A stretch of DNA of 12,502 nt from Pseudomonadota bacterium. Lineage in GTDB: Bacteria > Desulfobacterota > Syntrophobacteria > Syntrophobacterales > Syntrophobacteraceae. Below the pieces are notes generated by a model. That model was given only the letters and a program-made list of their open reading frames with translations. It searched no databases and had not been told where the DNA came from. Positions 6,486 to 12,502 of the stretch are shown here, in pieces; position 1 is the stretch's first letter; each line of letters begins with the position of its first letter. The translations under genes and the position numbers were made by a program. The stretch lies in NCBI GenBank assembly GCA_023416335.1, contig JAEZHY010000124.1, forward strand, positions 1 to 12,502. The letters are read 5' to 3'.

Positions 6486-6510
6486 TTCCAAATTTATCGT
6501 CGAACCAATT

Positions 6511-6568
6511 CATCCCGGCTCGTATATGCAGTCGGGATGAGGGGGCCGGCGCTCCGGTCGAAAACCGG
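6511..6568. repeat. ATCCCGGC palindromic repeat, copy 2, with a second hairpin
   Basis: CATCCCGGCT (6511-6520) pairs with AGTCGGGATG (6530-6539) through ten positions with one G-T wobble. A GCCGGCGCTCCGG stretch follows, then a CCGGT/ACCGG hairpin (6554-6568). The order matches 4534-4580, so the two are likely copies of one repeat family. It lies 25 bases after the ispH stop. With no T-run it is at best a weak terminator. A lone arm, GCATCCCGGC, occurs at 6601-6610. The rest of the gap 6486-6718 holds nothing I recognise. Confidence 0.6.
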
Positions 6569-6718
6569 TTGTTCTCTCCATTGGCCATCTCTGCGCAAAT
6601 GCATCCCGGCGCGAATATCTCGTCAGTTCTTTGCCTTCATTCTTCCATATTCGTTGTCAAGTTCATCCCTATGCCCCTCGGTGTGGCAATAAATTCTAAA
6701 ATGCTTAACTCCTTGTTT

Positions 6719-6766
6719 GGACATATGAATATTCGGAACGCCGAAATGTCCGTACCGCTGGGTACG
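6719..6766 (+). promoter_or_regulatory. Two-hairpin leader abutting the ribosome binding site of the Cys-rich gene
   Basis: GGACAT (6719-6724) pairs with ATGTCC (6746-6751) and encloses a second stem, TTCGG (6732-6736) with CCGAA (6741-6745), leaving a 7-base bulge. Directly next is CGTACC (6751-6756) with GGTACG (6761-6766) around a 4-base loop. The second stem ends at the base before the Shine-Dalgarno sequence. The stems share base 6751. Such placement could influence translation, but no known riboswitch or thermometer class is recognised. Confidence 0.5.
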
Positions 6767-6773
6767 AAAGGAG
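6767..6773 (+). promoter_or_regulatory. Ribosome binding site for the Cys-rich small gene
   Basis: AAAGGAG sits six bases before the ATG at 6780. It is among the strongest Shine-Dalgarno sequences in the window and is the main argument that the 45-codon frame downstream is real. Confidence 0.75.
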
Positions 6774-6779
6774 CAACAA

Positions 6780-6917
6780 ATGCCGGCAGAAAAATATAAA
6801 TGCACTCTCGAAGAAAAAACCTATGACGAAGGTGAAACAGTATGTGCCGGGAGCACCTGTATGGTTTGTATTACCGGGAAATGGCAATACGAGATCGTCG
6901 AACAGGGTTGCGATTGA
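6780..6917 (+). CDS. Small cysteine-rich hypothetical protein, 45 residues
   Basis: The frame encodes 45 residues with five cysteines (8, 22, 27, 30 and 44), acidic overall, with no signal peptide. The core reads YDEGETVCAGSTCMVC (15-30) and then GKW (33-35): an aromatic-Gly turn, a CxxxxCxxC cluster and a Gly-Lys-Trp. This pattern looks like a small metal-binding knuckle or a disulfide mini-domain, somewhat like the Cys pattern of VWC-type domains or short bacterial YxxGxxxC proteins, but I cannot assign a family. A perfect ribosome binding site six bases upstream and the spacing of cysteines support a real gene, although it is below usual gene-calling length. It lies 165 bases upstream of GDH on the same strand. 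That spacer (6918-7082) has no terminator and no clear promoter, so co-transcription is possible. Function unknown. Confidence 0.66.
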   Translation: MPAEKYKCTLEEKTYDEGETVCAGSTCMVCITGKWQYEIVEQGCD

Positions 6918-7082
6918 GCGCAGAGCACAGCATGCAGGCTAGCGCAGCCGGATGAATATGCCGCGGCCATTGCCTCTGGGCGTACCGGTGATATCCGATT
7001 GAGACTGCCGTCAGTGGAGGTGTCCATTCAGCTTTAACAGAAAGACGAAAACAAAGGCTGACACGATGTGGAGGGGAAGGCC

Positions 7083-8330
7083 ATGAAGGAGTTCAATCCG
7101 TTCAGGATAGCGCAACAGCAGGTGGACCAGGCGGCGGAAAAACTCGGACTCGACCCGGCAACTCACGAACTGCTGCGATGGCCTATGCAGGAGATAAAGG
7201 TCGTCCTGCATGTAAAGATGGATGACGGTACGACAAAAATATTCCATGCCTTTCGCATTCAGTACAACACGGCGCGCGGGCCTGCCAAGGGAGGCGTCAG
7301 ATGGCACCCTCAGGAGACAATCGATACGGTGCGGGCCCTGGCTGCCTGGATGACATGGAAGACTTCCGTTGTCGATATCCCGCTCGGCGGAGGAAAAGGC
7401 GGCGTTGTCTGCAATCCGAAAGAGCTGTCGGAAAATGAAAAAGAACGGCTCGCAAGGGCCTATATGCGGGCATTCGCGAAATCCCTCGGCGTCATGAAAG
7501 ATGTTCCCGCCCCCGATGTCTACACCACCCCGCAGATCATGGCCTGGATGATGGACGAATACGAGACGATTCTGGGTGAAAACCATCCCGGCGTTATTAC
7601 CGGAAAACCGATAGCTCTTGGCGGGTCGAGAGGAAGAAGCGACGCGACCGCTCGCGGTGGAATATACGCCACCAGGGAAGCCGCGGAAGTGAGCAATATT
7701 AATTTGGACGGAGGAACGATGGCCGTCCAGGGTTTTGGAAACGCAGGACAGAACGCCGCGCTGCTGGGAGAAGAGATCCTTGGCCTGAAACTGGTGGCGG
7801 CATCCGATTCAAAGGGCGGTGTTTACAACCCGAAGGGAATAAGCGCTGCGGCCCTTGTCGATCACAAGCTCAAAACCGGTGTCGTGCAGGGTTTTCCGGA
7901 TGCAGAGGATATAACGAATGAAGAACTCCTGGCACTCGATGTAACCGTCCTGTTTCCCGCGGCCATGGAGAACGTGATTCGCGGCGACAACGCGGATAAT
8001 CTGAAATGCAGAATCATTTGCGAACTCGCAAACGGGCCGACCACGCCCGAGGCCGATCTCATCCTGGATCGGAAGGCGATTGTCGTGCTGCCTGACTTCC
8101 TGGCAAATGCCGGCGGGGTTACCGTCTCCTATTTCGAGCAGGTCCAGAATGCGTCGAACTTTTACTGGGAACTGCAGGAGGTGCACTGGAGGCTCGACAA
8201 AAGGATGACCCAGGCATTTCGGAGCGTTTATGAAATGAGCCGGAAGAACAAGATAGCCTTGCGGGAAGCGGCGTACCTGGTTGCGATTGCCCGCGTCGCC
8301 GAAGCCTGCAAGCTCCGCGGGTGGGTGTGA
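7083..8330 (+). CDS. Glutamate dehydrogenase, NAD-type
   Basis: The 415-residue protein is full length for the hexameric bacterial/archaeal GDH family. It reversibly deaminates glutamate to 2-oxoglutarate and ammonium. Substrate residues match the known Clostridium symbiosum set by spacing: Lys69 in GPAKGG, Lys93 in [10 protein letters not shown], the catalytic Lys105 in GGGKGG, and Asp145 in PAPD (intervals 24, 12 and 40, as in the known enzyme). The Rossmann part has [12 protein letters not shown] (215-226). The second strand ends in ASDSKGG, whose Asp suggests NAD rather than NADP, as inference. I chose the ATG at 7083 because GGAGGGG lies six bases upstream. A GTG at 7068 is in frame but would overlap that Shine-Dalgarno sequence. 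The PPDK_N-type gene follows after 53 bases with no terminator, so an operon is likely. Such GDHs often act in amino-acid catabolism in anaerobes. Confidence 0.96.
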   Translation: MKEFNPFRIAQQQVDQAAEKLGLDPATHELLRWPMQEIKVVLHVKMDDGTTKIFHAFRIQYNTARGPAKGGVRWHPQETIDTVRALAAWMTWKTSVVDIPLGGGKGGVVCNPKELSENEKERLARAYMRAFAKSLGVMKDVPAPDVYTTPQIMAWMMDEYETILGENHPGVITGKPIALGGSRGRSDATARGGIYATREAAEVSNINLDGGTMAVQGFGNAGQNAALLGEEILGLKLVAASDSKGGVYNPKGISAAALVDHKLKTGVVQGFPDAEDITNEELLALDVTVLFPAAMENVIRGDNADNLKCRIICELANGPTTPEADLILDRKAIVVLPDFLANAGGVTVSYFEQVQNASNFYWELQEVHWRLDKRMTQAFRSVYEMSRKNKIALREAAYLVAIARVAEACKLRGWV

Positions 8331-8383
8331 CGGAACGGCTCGGGTTTCGATTCAAAACTATGTCTTAGAAATCCGGAAATCCT

Positions 8384-10705
8384 ATGGATGAAATGAGCAA
8401 ATGCTATTTTAGAGCATCGGACCTCTGCGCTCCGGACCTCGTTCGCGCCTACCGCCTCTATAACGAAATGATCCGGTTTCCCCACCTGGTTGGGGAAATC
8501 CGGATACTCCTTCTCTCTTTCCTGTGTGAACGAGGTCTGATATGCGGAGACTCGATTCGGCAGGATGCGATAGATTTTCTGAAAGCTCTCGGCGAGGAAG
8601 TCAATGAGAGGGCTGTCAGCGACCTGGTCGAGACCCTGATCGATATATACTCGGCAAGGCATTTCAGCACGGACGAAATCAGGAACTACATCAATCTCGC
8701 ACGTAAGCGCGATGCCGTTCACACCCTGAACAAGGTCCTGAACTCCGAAGGGGTGACATGGCGGCAGGTTCACGATGCGGTCAGCGACTTCTGCGCCATT
8801 CCTCAGGGAAGCCTGCACATTTCGCCGGACGAAGCCCTTGGCGTGCGTGTCGGCCTCATAACCCGTTTCATCTCCGATCAACTCCCCTTCATCGGGGTCG
8901 CCAAAAAGCATATCACCGTCCGGGATATGAGTGAATTGATGGAGCATATTATCTGGAATCCCAGGCGCGGAGGCAGGATCGGAGGAAAAGCGGCCGGGAT
9001 GTTCCTGGCGTACAAGATCATCTTGCCCCGTTTGGAAGAGCGAGACCCGGAATTCGAAAAATATGTGAGAATTCCCGAATCCCATTACTTCAACTCCGGA
9101 TTTCTGACCGACTTTCTGGATTCGAACAACCTGTTCGCCTTCCATAGCCAGAAATACAAAAGCCGGGAGACAATCGAATCGGAGTTCGGCCGGATTGCTC
9201 AAACCATCGCAAAAGCGGAATTCCCGCCGGATGTGATCATGCAATTCAGGAGCTTTCTTGACAAGATCGGTGAACATCCCCTGATCATCCGATCGTCGAG
9301 TCTGCTCGAAGACAACGTCGGGTTCACGTTTTCCGGAAAATACGATTCGGTTTTCATCGTGAACCGCGGAGATATCAACAGCAGGCTGAATGAATTCACC
9401 CGGGCGCTCAAACAGGTGCTCACAAGCGTTTTCAGCCCCAGGGCGATTCTCTACCGCCAGGACCACAATCTGCTCGATTTTGACGAAAGAATGAGTGTCC
9501 TGGTGCAGAAAGTTGTCGGCAGGCAGTTTGGCGACTATTTCCTGCCGCTGGCGGCCGGGGTTGCATTCTCCCGAAACATCCATGCGTGGACGCCCAAGAT
9601 AGTCAAAAGCGACGGTCTCTTGCGGATCGTATTTGGACTGGGCACGCGAGCTGTTGACCGCATCGGCCCGGATTATCCAAGAATGGTGCCCTTGAGCCAT
9701 CCATTGCTGCGACCGGAAGTCGGTGCCGAACAGATAAAGAAATATTCGCAGAAACTGGTGGATGTTCTGGATCTCGGAAGCAGATCCATAAAGACGATTC
9801 CGGCGATCGACCTGTTCCGGGAGGTAGACCATCCCGATCTCTATTATGCGGTCTCGCTGGATCGGGAGGGGCATCTTGCTCCGCCGCTTTTCAGGCACCA
9901 GGAAATCGAGTCCGGGCATGCCGTCGTCACCCTGGATAACCTTTTATCCAAGACGCCGTTGCCCGAATTGATGAAGAGAATTCTTCACAAGCTCGAAGAA
10001 GCTTACGGGCGTCCCGTGGAAGTAGAATTCGCATGGGATGACGGAAAGCTGTACATTCTTCAGTGCCGGACTCTTGCAGCGGGCAGGCTCTCTGAAAAAG
10101 TGGTCGTGCCGAAAAATGTTCCCCCCGAGCGGCTGCTGTTTAATTCCGGAATGTGCCTTTTCAGCAGCATGGTCAGGGATATCGAATACTTGGTTTACAT
10201 CGATCCGAGGGCCTATTCGAAGCTGGCGACCTTTGAGGAGCGGCTTGCAGTCGGGCACCTCGTGAGGAGAATCAACCGGGTACTTGAGAACAAGTGTTTC
10301 GCCCTGTTCGGTCCGGGAAGGTGGGGCACCAATGATGTAAAGATGGGCGTCAAGGTGGGATATGAAGACATAAACCGTGCCCGGGTGCTGGCCGAAATCG
10401 CCATGAGGGAACTCGACTCGACGCCTGAGCCTTCTTACGGTACGCACTTTTTCAACGATCTCGTCGAGGCCAATATAGTCCCGCTTGCTATCTACCCCGA
10501 TAACCCCGGCACGGTGTTCCGGGAGGATTTCTTCCGCGGATGCCCGAGCGTGCTTCCTTCGCTCGCGCCGGAATTGGACAGCGGGGAATTGGCCCGCGTG
10601 ATACACGTCCCGTCATGTACCGACGGCAAATACCTCCAGGTATACCTGAACGGAGACACGCAGGAAGGGGTTGGTTTTCTGGGGTTTCCGGGGGAGGAGT
10701 TTTGA
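8384..10705 (+). CDS. Stand-alone PPDK_N-type (PEP synthase-like) ATP-grasp protein
   Basis: The 773-residue soluble protein has three parts. Residues 1-190 are a helical N-terminus I do not recognise. Residues 195-565 form a pyruvate phosphate dikinase/PEP synthase N-terminal ATP-grasp domain: GGRIGGKAAGM (196-206), PLIIRSSSLLEDNVGFTFSG (299-318) with Arg303, GKYDSVF (318-324), and VEVEFAWDDGKLYILQCRTL (545-564) with Glu548 and Gln560 as nucleotide and metal ligands. Residues 570-773 are a separate C-terminal region with ALFGPGRWGTNDVKMGVKV (640-658) and EPSYGTHFFNDLVEAN (682-697). The phosphohistidine swivel domain (TxHAAI) and the PEP/pyruvate TIM barrel of true PpsA/PpdK are absent, so it should not be called PEP synthase. 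A phosphotransferase acting on another substrate or protein is likely. The start at 8384 has GGA nine bases upstream; the ATG three codons later is an alternative. It follows GDH by 53 bases, probably in one transcript. Confidence 0.9.
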   Translation: MDEMSKCYFRASDLCAPDLVRAYRLYNEMIRFPHLVGEIRILLLSFLCERGLICGDSIRQDAIDFLKALGEEVNERAVSDLVETLIDIYSARHFSTDEIRNYINLARKRDAVHTLNKVLNSEGVTWRQVHDAVSDFCAIPQGSLHISPDEALGVRVGLITRFISDQLPFIGVAKKHITVRDMSELMEHIIWNPRRGGRIGGKAAGMFLAYKIILPRLEERDPEFEKYVRIPESHYFNSGFLTDFLDSNNLFAFHSQKYKSRETIESEFGRIAQTIAKAEFPPDVIMQFRSFLDKIGEHPLIIRSSSLLEDNVGFTFSGKYDSVFIVNRGDINSRLNEFTRALKQVLTSVFSPRAILYRQDHNLLDFDERMSVLVQKVVGRQFGDYFLPLAAGVAFSRNIHAWTPKIVKSDGLLRIVFGLGTRAVDRIGPDYPRMVPLSHPLLRPEVGAEQIKKYSQKLVDVLDLGSRSIKTIPAIDLFREVDHPDLYYAVSLDREGHLAPPLFRHQEIESGHAVVTLDNLLSKTPLPELMKRILHKLEEAYGRPVEVEFAWDDGKLYILQCRTLAAGRLSEKVVVPKNVPPERLLFNSGMCLFSSMVRDIEYLVYIDPRAYSKLATFEERLAVGHLVRRINRVLENKCFALFGPGRWGTNDVKMGVKVGYEDINRARVLAEIAMRELDSTPEPSYGTHFFNDLVEANIVPLAIYPDNPGTVFREDFFRGCPSVLPSLAPELDSGELARVIHVPSCTDGKYLQVYLNGDTQEGVGFLGFPGEEF

Positions 10706-10742
10706 AGCGAGAGAGTTCAGTATATGTTCTTACGTTTCAAGG

Positions 10743-10782
10743 GCCGGGCAGTGGGCACGTTGAAGCGTGTGCCCACCCTACG
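10743..10782. repeat. GTGGGCAC palindromic repeat, copy 2
   Basis: GTGGGCAC (10751-10758) pairs with GTGCCCAC (10769-10776) around a loop that differs from copy 1 at only two of ten positions. CCTAC follows, as in copy 1. The preceding GGCCGGGCA also resembles the left flank of copy 1. It lies 37 bases after the stop of the PPDK_N-type gene, in the gap between convergent genes. Without a T-run it is not a standard terminator. Confidence 0.78.
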
Positions 10783-10938
10783 CCGCTCACCGTTTCCGTG
10801 GTGGGCAAATGGCAGATACAGGCAATATATACGGATAGCACCGACCTACTAAGGAAAGAGCGCGAAGCCGGGCAGGGTGGGCAGCGGCGTATTTCCTCGA
10901 AGCAACAACATGGGGCACCATCGTGCCCACCGTCCCGC
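10743..10938. repeat. Composite inverted-repeat element, MITE-like
   Basis: The outer arms GTGGGCACG (10751-10759) and CGTGCCCAC (10922-10930) are perfect inverted complements. The inner arms TGCCCACCCT (10770-10779) and AGGGTGGGCA (10874-10883) are also perfect complements. The whole is therefore a mirror arrangement of one palindromic unit at each end of a core of about 90 bases, with the right-hand unit expanded by extra loop sequence. No reading frame in it is convincing. It could be a non-autonomous mobile repeat or two repeats inserted in opposite orientation. The rest of the gap 10706-10979 holds nothing else I can name. Confidence 0.5.
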
Positions 10939-10979
10939 ATCCCGGAAAGGCGAAAAAACAGCCCTCATAAATGGTGTTC

Positions 10980-11540
10980 CTAATCCATCCAGAAATCCGC
11001 TAAATTCAGTTCGATCTCCTGGAAGGGTTCCGCGCGGGCTTTATCATCTTCCGCGAAGGCTGCGGAGTAAACCCATATGCCCGATTCGAGTTTGAATACC
11101 TCGAGAGTCTTCGCAAGGGGGTCTATGAACCAGAGACAGGAGACTCCATGCCGTGCATAGATCGGCATTTTCCTAACTCTGTCCAGGGAAGCGGTAGAAG
11201 GAAAGAGAATTTCGCAGACCCAGTCCGGAGCAACCGCAATCCAGTTCTTTTCCGGAATCCCCGGGAATCGCTCCTTCCTCCAACCGGAGAAGTCCGGAAC
11301 CAGGAGGTCCTCGCCAAACATAATCTCCTGTTCGAGGAGGATGACCCATCCGCCGGGGCCGCCCTCTCCAAACCGATAGGGCGGGCCCAACCTCGTGCTC
11401 AAAACAAACTCCAGATTCGAATGCCTTGGTGAAGGCCTGGGGGTTACTACCAATTCTCCATCAAGGATCTCGCCGGTCATGTTATCCGGGATCGTATACA
11501 GATCGTCGTATGTGGCACTTCTCTTTGCCGGTTCGGACAT
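10980..11540 (-). CDS. Uma2-family putative endonuclease (PD-(D/E)XK fold)
   Basis: The 186-residue protein fits the Uma2/DUF820 family. GEILDGELVVTPRPSPRH (23-40) is the usual N-terminal block. LLVPDFSGW (79-87) carries Asp83. APDWVCEILFPSTASLDRVR (104-123) carries Glu110, and Lys124 follows where the family's displaced lysine is expected. GVSCLWFIDPLAKTLEVF (132-149) is the closing beta-hairpin. The family has a PD-(D/E)XK nuclease fold, but the biological role of most members is unknown. AAGGAG five bases before the ATG at 11538-11540 fixes the start; the frame runs on upstream to 11903, antisense in register to aroC, and that part is not coding. The gene begins 28 bases after the aroC stop on the same strand, so it is probably co-transcribed with aroC. 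The family is often found in many copies and moves between genomes, so recent insertion downstream of aroC is plausible. Confidence 0.88.
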   Translation of the reverse strand: MSEPAKRSATYDDLYTIPDNMTGEILDGELVVTPRPSPRHSNLEFVLSTRLGPPYRFGEGGPGGWVILLEQEIMFGEDLLVPDFSGWRKERFPGIPEKNWIAVAPDWVCEILFPSTASLDRVRKMPIYARHGVSCLWFIDPLAKTLEVFKLESGIWVYSAAFAEDDKARAEPFQEIELNLADFWMD

Positions 11541-11545
11541 GGTGA

Positions 11546-11551
11546 CTCCTT
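11546..11551 (-). promoter_or_regulatory. Ribosome binding site deciding the Uma2 gene start
   Basis: AAGGAG on the minus strand lies five bases before the ATG at 11538-11540, within the 28-base gap after aroC. No other in-frame start upstream has a comparable site. Confidence 0.8.
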
Positions 11552-11568
11552 CTCTGTGGCGGCGGTTC

Positions 11569-12502
11569 TCAGACCCCGTCAGGAAACGGATGCAGCATGA
11601 AATCGGCGAGCACCAGCAGCACCATGGCTTCGCAGACCGGGATGATTCTCGGGATCGCGGAGATGTCGTGGCGGCCTTCGATCGTAATTTCGGCAGGCCG
11701 GCTCCGGGAGTCAACGGTACGCTGCGGTTTTGAAATAGAAGGAATCGGCTTGACTGCGGCACGGAGCACGATGTCCATCCCGGTGGAGATTCCGCCCAGG
11801 ATTCCGCCGGCATGGTTGGAGGCGTAACCCTCGGGAGTGATCGGATCGTTGTTTTCGCTTCCGAGCATGGTTGCGGCCCTGAAGCCTTCTCCGATTTCAA
11901 CACCTTTTACCGCGCCTATAGACATTAGGGCTGCTGCAAGCCTGGCATCCAGCTTGTCGAATACCGGCTCGCCAAGACCCGCCGGACACCCTTTGGCGCA
12001 AATCCCCACAATGCCTCCGGCCGAATCGCCCGCTTCCCTGAGTTCTCGCAGGCGGGCCTCGATACGTTCGGCGGCTTCCCTGTCGGGACAATAGAACGGG
12101 TTGCGGCCGATCTCTTTCTGATCGAAACCGCTGCATTCAACTCCGCCGAGTGCCAGAGTAAAAGCATGGACGGTTATTCCATGGCGCTCAAGGAGATATT
12201 TCCTGGCGACCGCACCGGCGGCGACCCGGGCTGCGGTTTCCCGTGCGGAACTCCTTCCGCCTCCGCGCCAGTCCCTGATTCCGTATTTCTGCTCGTAGGT
12301 CCTGTCCGCATGACCGGGGCGGTAGAGTTGAGAGATCTCCGAGTAATCGCCGCTCCTGACATCGCGGTTATAAATAATGAGGCTGATCGGGGTGCCGGTT
12401 GTCACGCCTTCGAAAACCCCGGACAGGATCTCCACGCGATCGGCTTCCCCGCGGGGCGATGTGAGGGCTTTCCCCGGGCGGCGGCGGTCCAGGTCTGTCT
12501 GG
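11569..12502 (-). CDS. aroC: Chorismate synthase, N-terminus beyond the window
   Basis: About 310 residues are visible, and the frame stays open to the right edge. The first visible residues include [19 protein letters not shown] and then [10 protein letters not shown], both strongly conserved near residues 50-80 of AroC, so roughly 45 residues with the GESHG signature lie outside. Also seen are [20 protein letters not shown], the second family signature that binds reduced FMN, and [18 protein letters not shown] near the C-terminus, the third signature. The enzyme removes phosphate from EPSP to give chorismate, the branch point to aromatic amino acids, folate and, by the futalosine route, menaquinone. 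A GTG at 12433-12435 is not the real start, because conserved AroC sequence continues upstream of it. The Uma2-type gene follows after 28 bases. Confidence 0.96.
   Translation of the reverse strand, partial: QTDLDRRRPGKALTSPRGEADRVEILSGVFEGVTTGTPISLIIYNRDVRSGDYSEISQLYRPGHADRTYEQKYGIRDWRGGGRSSARETAARVAAGAVARKYLLERHGITVHAFTLALGGVECSGFDQKEIGRNPFYCPDREAAERIEARLRELREAGDSAGGIVGICAKGCPAGLGEPVFDKLDARLAAALMSIGAVKGVEIGEGFRAATMLGSENNDPITPEGYASNHAGGILGGISTGMDIVLRAAVKPIPSISKPQRTVDSRSRPAEITIEGRHDISAIPRIIPVCEAMVLLVLADFMLHPFPDGV

Noticed and set aside
6683..6705. Possible sigma-54 promoter (TGGCA ... TGCT) upstream of the small Cys-rich gene
   Set aside because: The GG and GC elements are 16 bases apart instead of the required 10, so the match is not valid.
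8228..9919. Minus-strand open frame of 563 codons opposite GDH and the PPDK_N-type gene
   Set aside because: It spans the ends of two real genes. Its sequence is a reflection of their codon bias, with no motifs and no ribosome binding site.
8384..10705. Annotation as PEP synthase (PpsA) or PpdK
   Set aside because: Only the ATP-grasp part is present. The swivel phosphohistidine motif and the PEP-binding barrel cannot be found.
11541..11903. Upstream extension of the Uma2-type gene into aroC
   Set aside because: The extra residues are low-complexity and come from the wrong frame of aroC. The strong ribosome binding site and family N-terminus place the start at 11540.

Overview
The window looks like ordinary chromosome from an anaerobic deltaproteobacterium (Desulfobacterota), most like the Syntrophobacterales. 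This rests on four things: a futalosine-type menaquinone pathway (mqnB and mqnD), an IspH fused to a UbiA-type membrane domain, a stand-alone PPDK_N-type ATP-grasp protein next to glutamate dehydrogenase, and fairly GC-rich DNA with many small palindromic repeats between genes. The species assignment is inference from protein character, not from a search.

Layout. Positions 1-163 hold two short palindromic repeats. On the minus strand follow mqnB (1036-1845) and mqnD (164-994), which form an operon with a candidate promoter at 1953-1981. Upstream on the same strand is a small MJ1316/DUF504-domain gene (2081-2335). It is divergent from a fabH-type KAS III gene (2629-3627), which ends in a clear intrinsic terminator (3677-3715). 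A 183-residue putative Rossmann-like (SLOG-like) protein follows (3788-4339). Then comes a 415-base repeat-rich spacer and the ispH-ubiA fusion (4755-6485). A second repeat-bearing spacer leads to a 45-codon cysteine-rich gene with a hairpin-rich leader (6780-6917), then glutamate dehydrogenase (7083-8330) and a 773-residue PPDK_N-type protein (8384-10705). The convergent gap 10706-10979 carries a composite palindromic element. On the minus strand, aroC (11569 to beyond the right edge) is followed by a Uma2-type nuclease gene (10980-11540), 28 bases downstream.

How the genes fit together. Four genes bear on menaquinone supply, although they are not contiguous. AroC makes chorismate, the entry compound of the futalosine route. 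MqnB and MqnD carry out two of its later steps. IspH makes the C5 units for the polyprenyl tail, and the UbiA domain fused to it has the aspartate motifs of an aromatic prenyltransferase. It is therefore a candidate for the step that attaches the tail to the MqnD product. GDH and the PPDK_N protein are probably co-transcribed and point to amino-acid and C3 metabolism. No tRNA, rRNA, CRISPR array, transposase or phage gene was seen.
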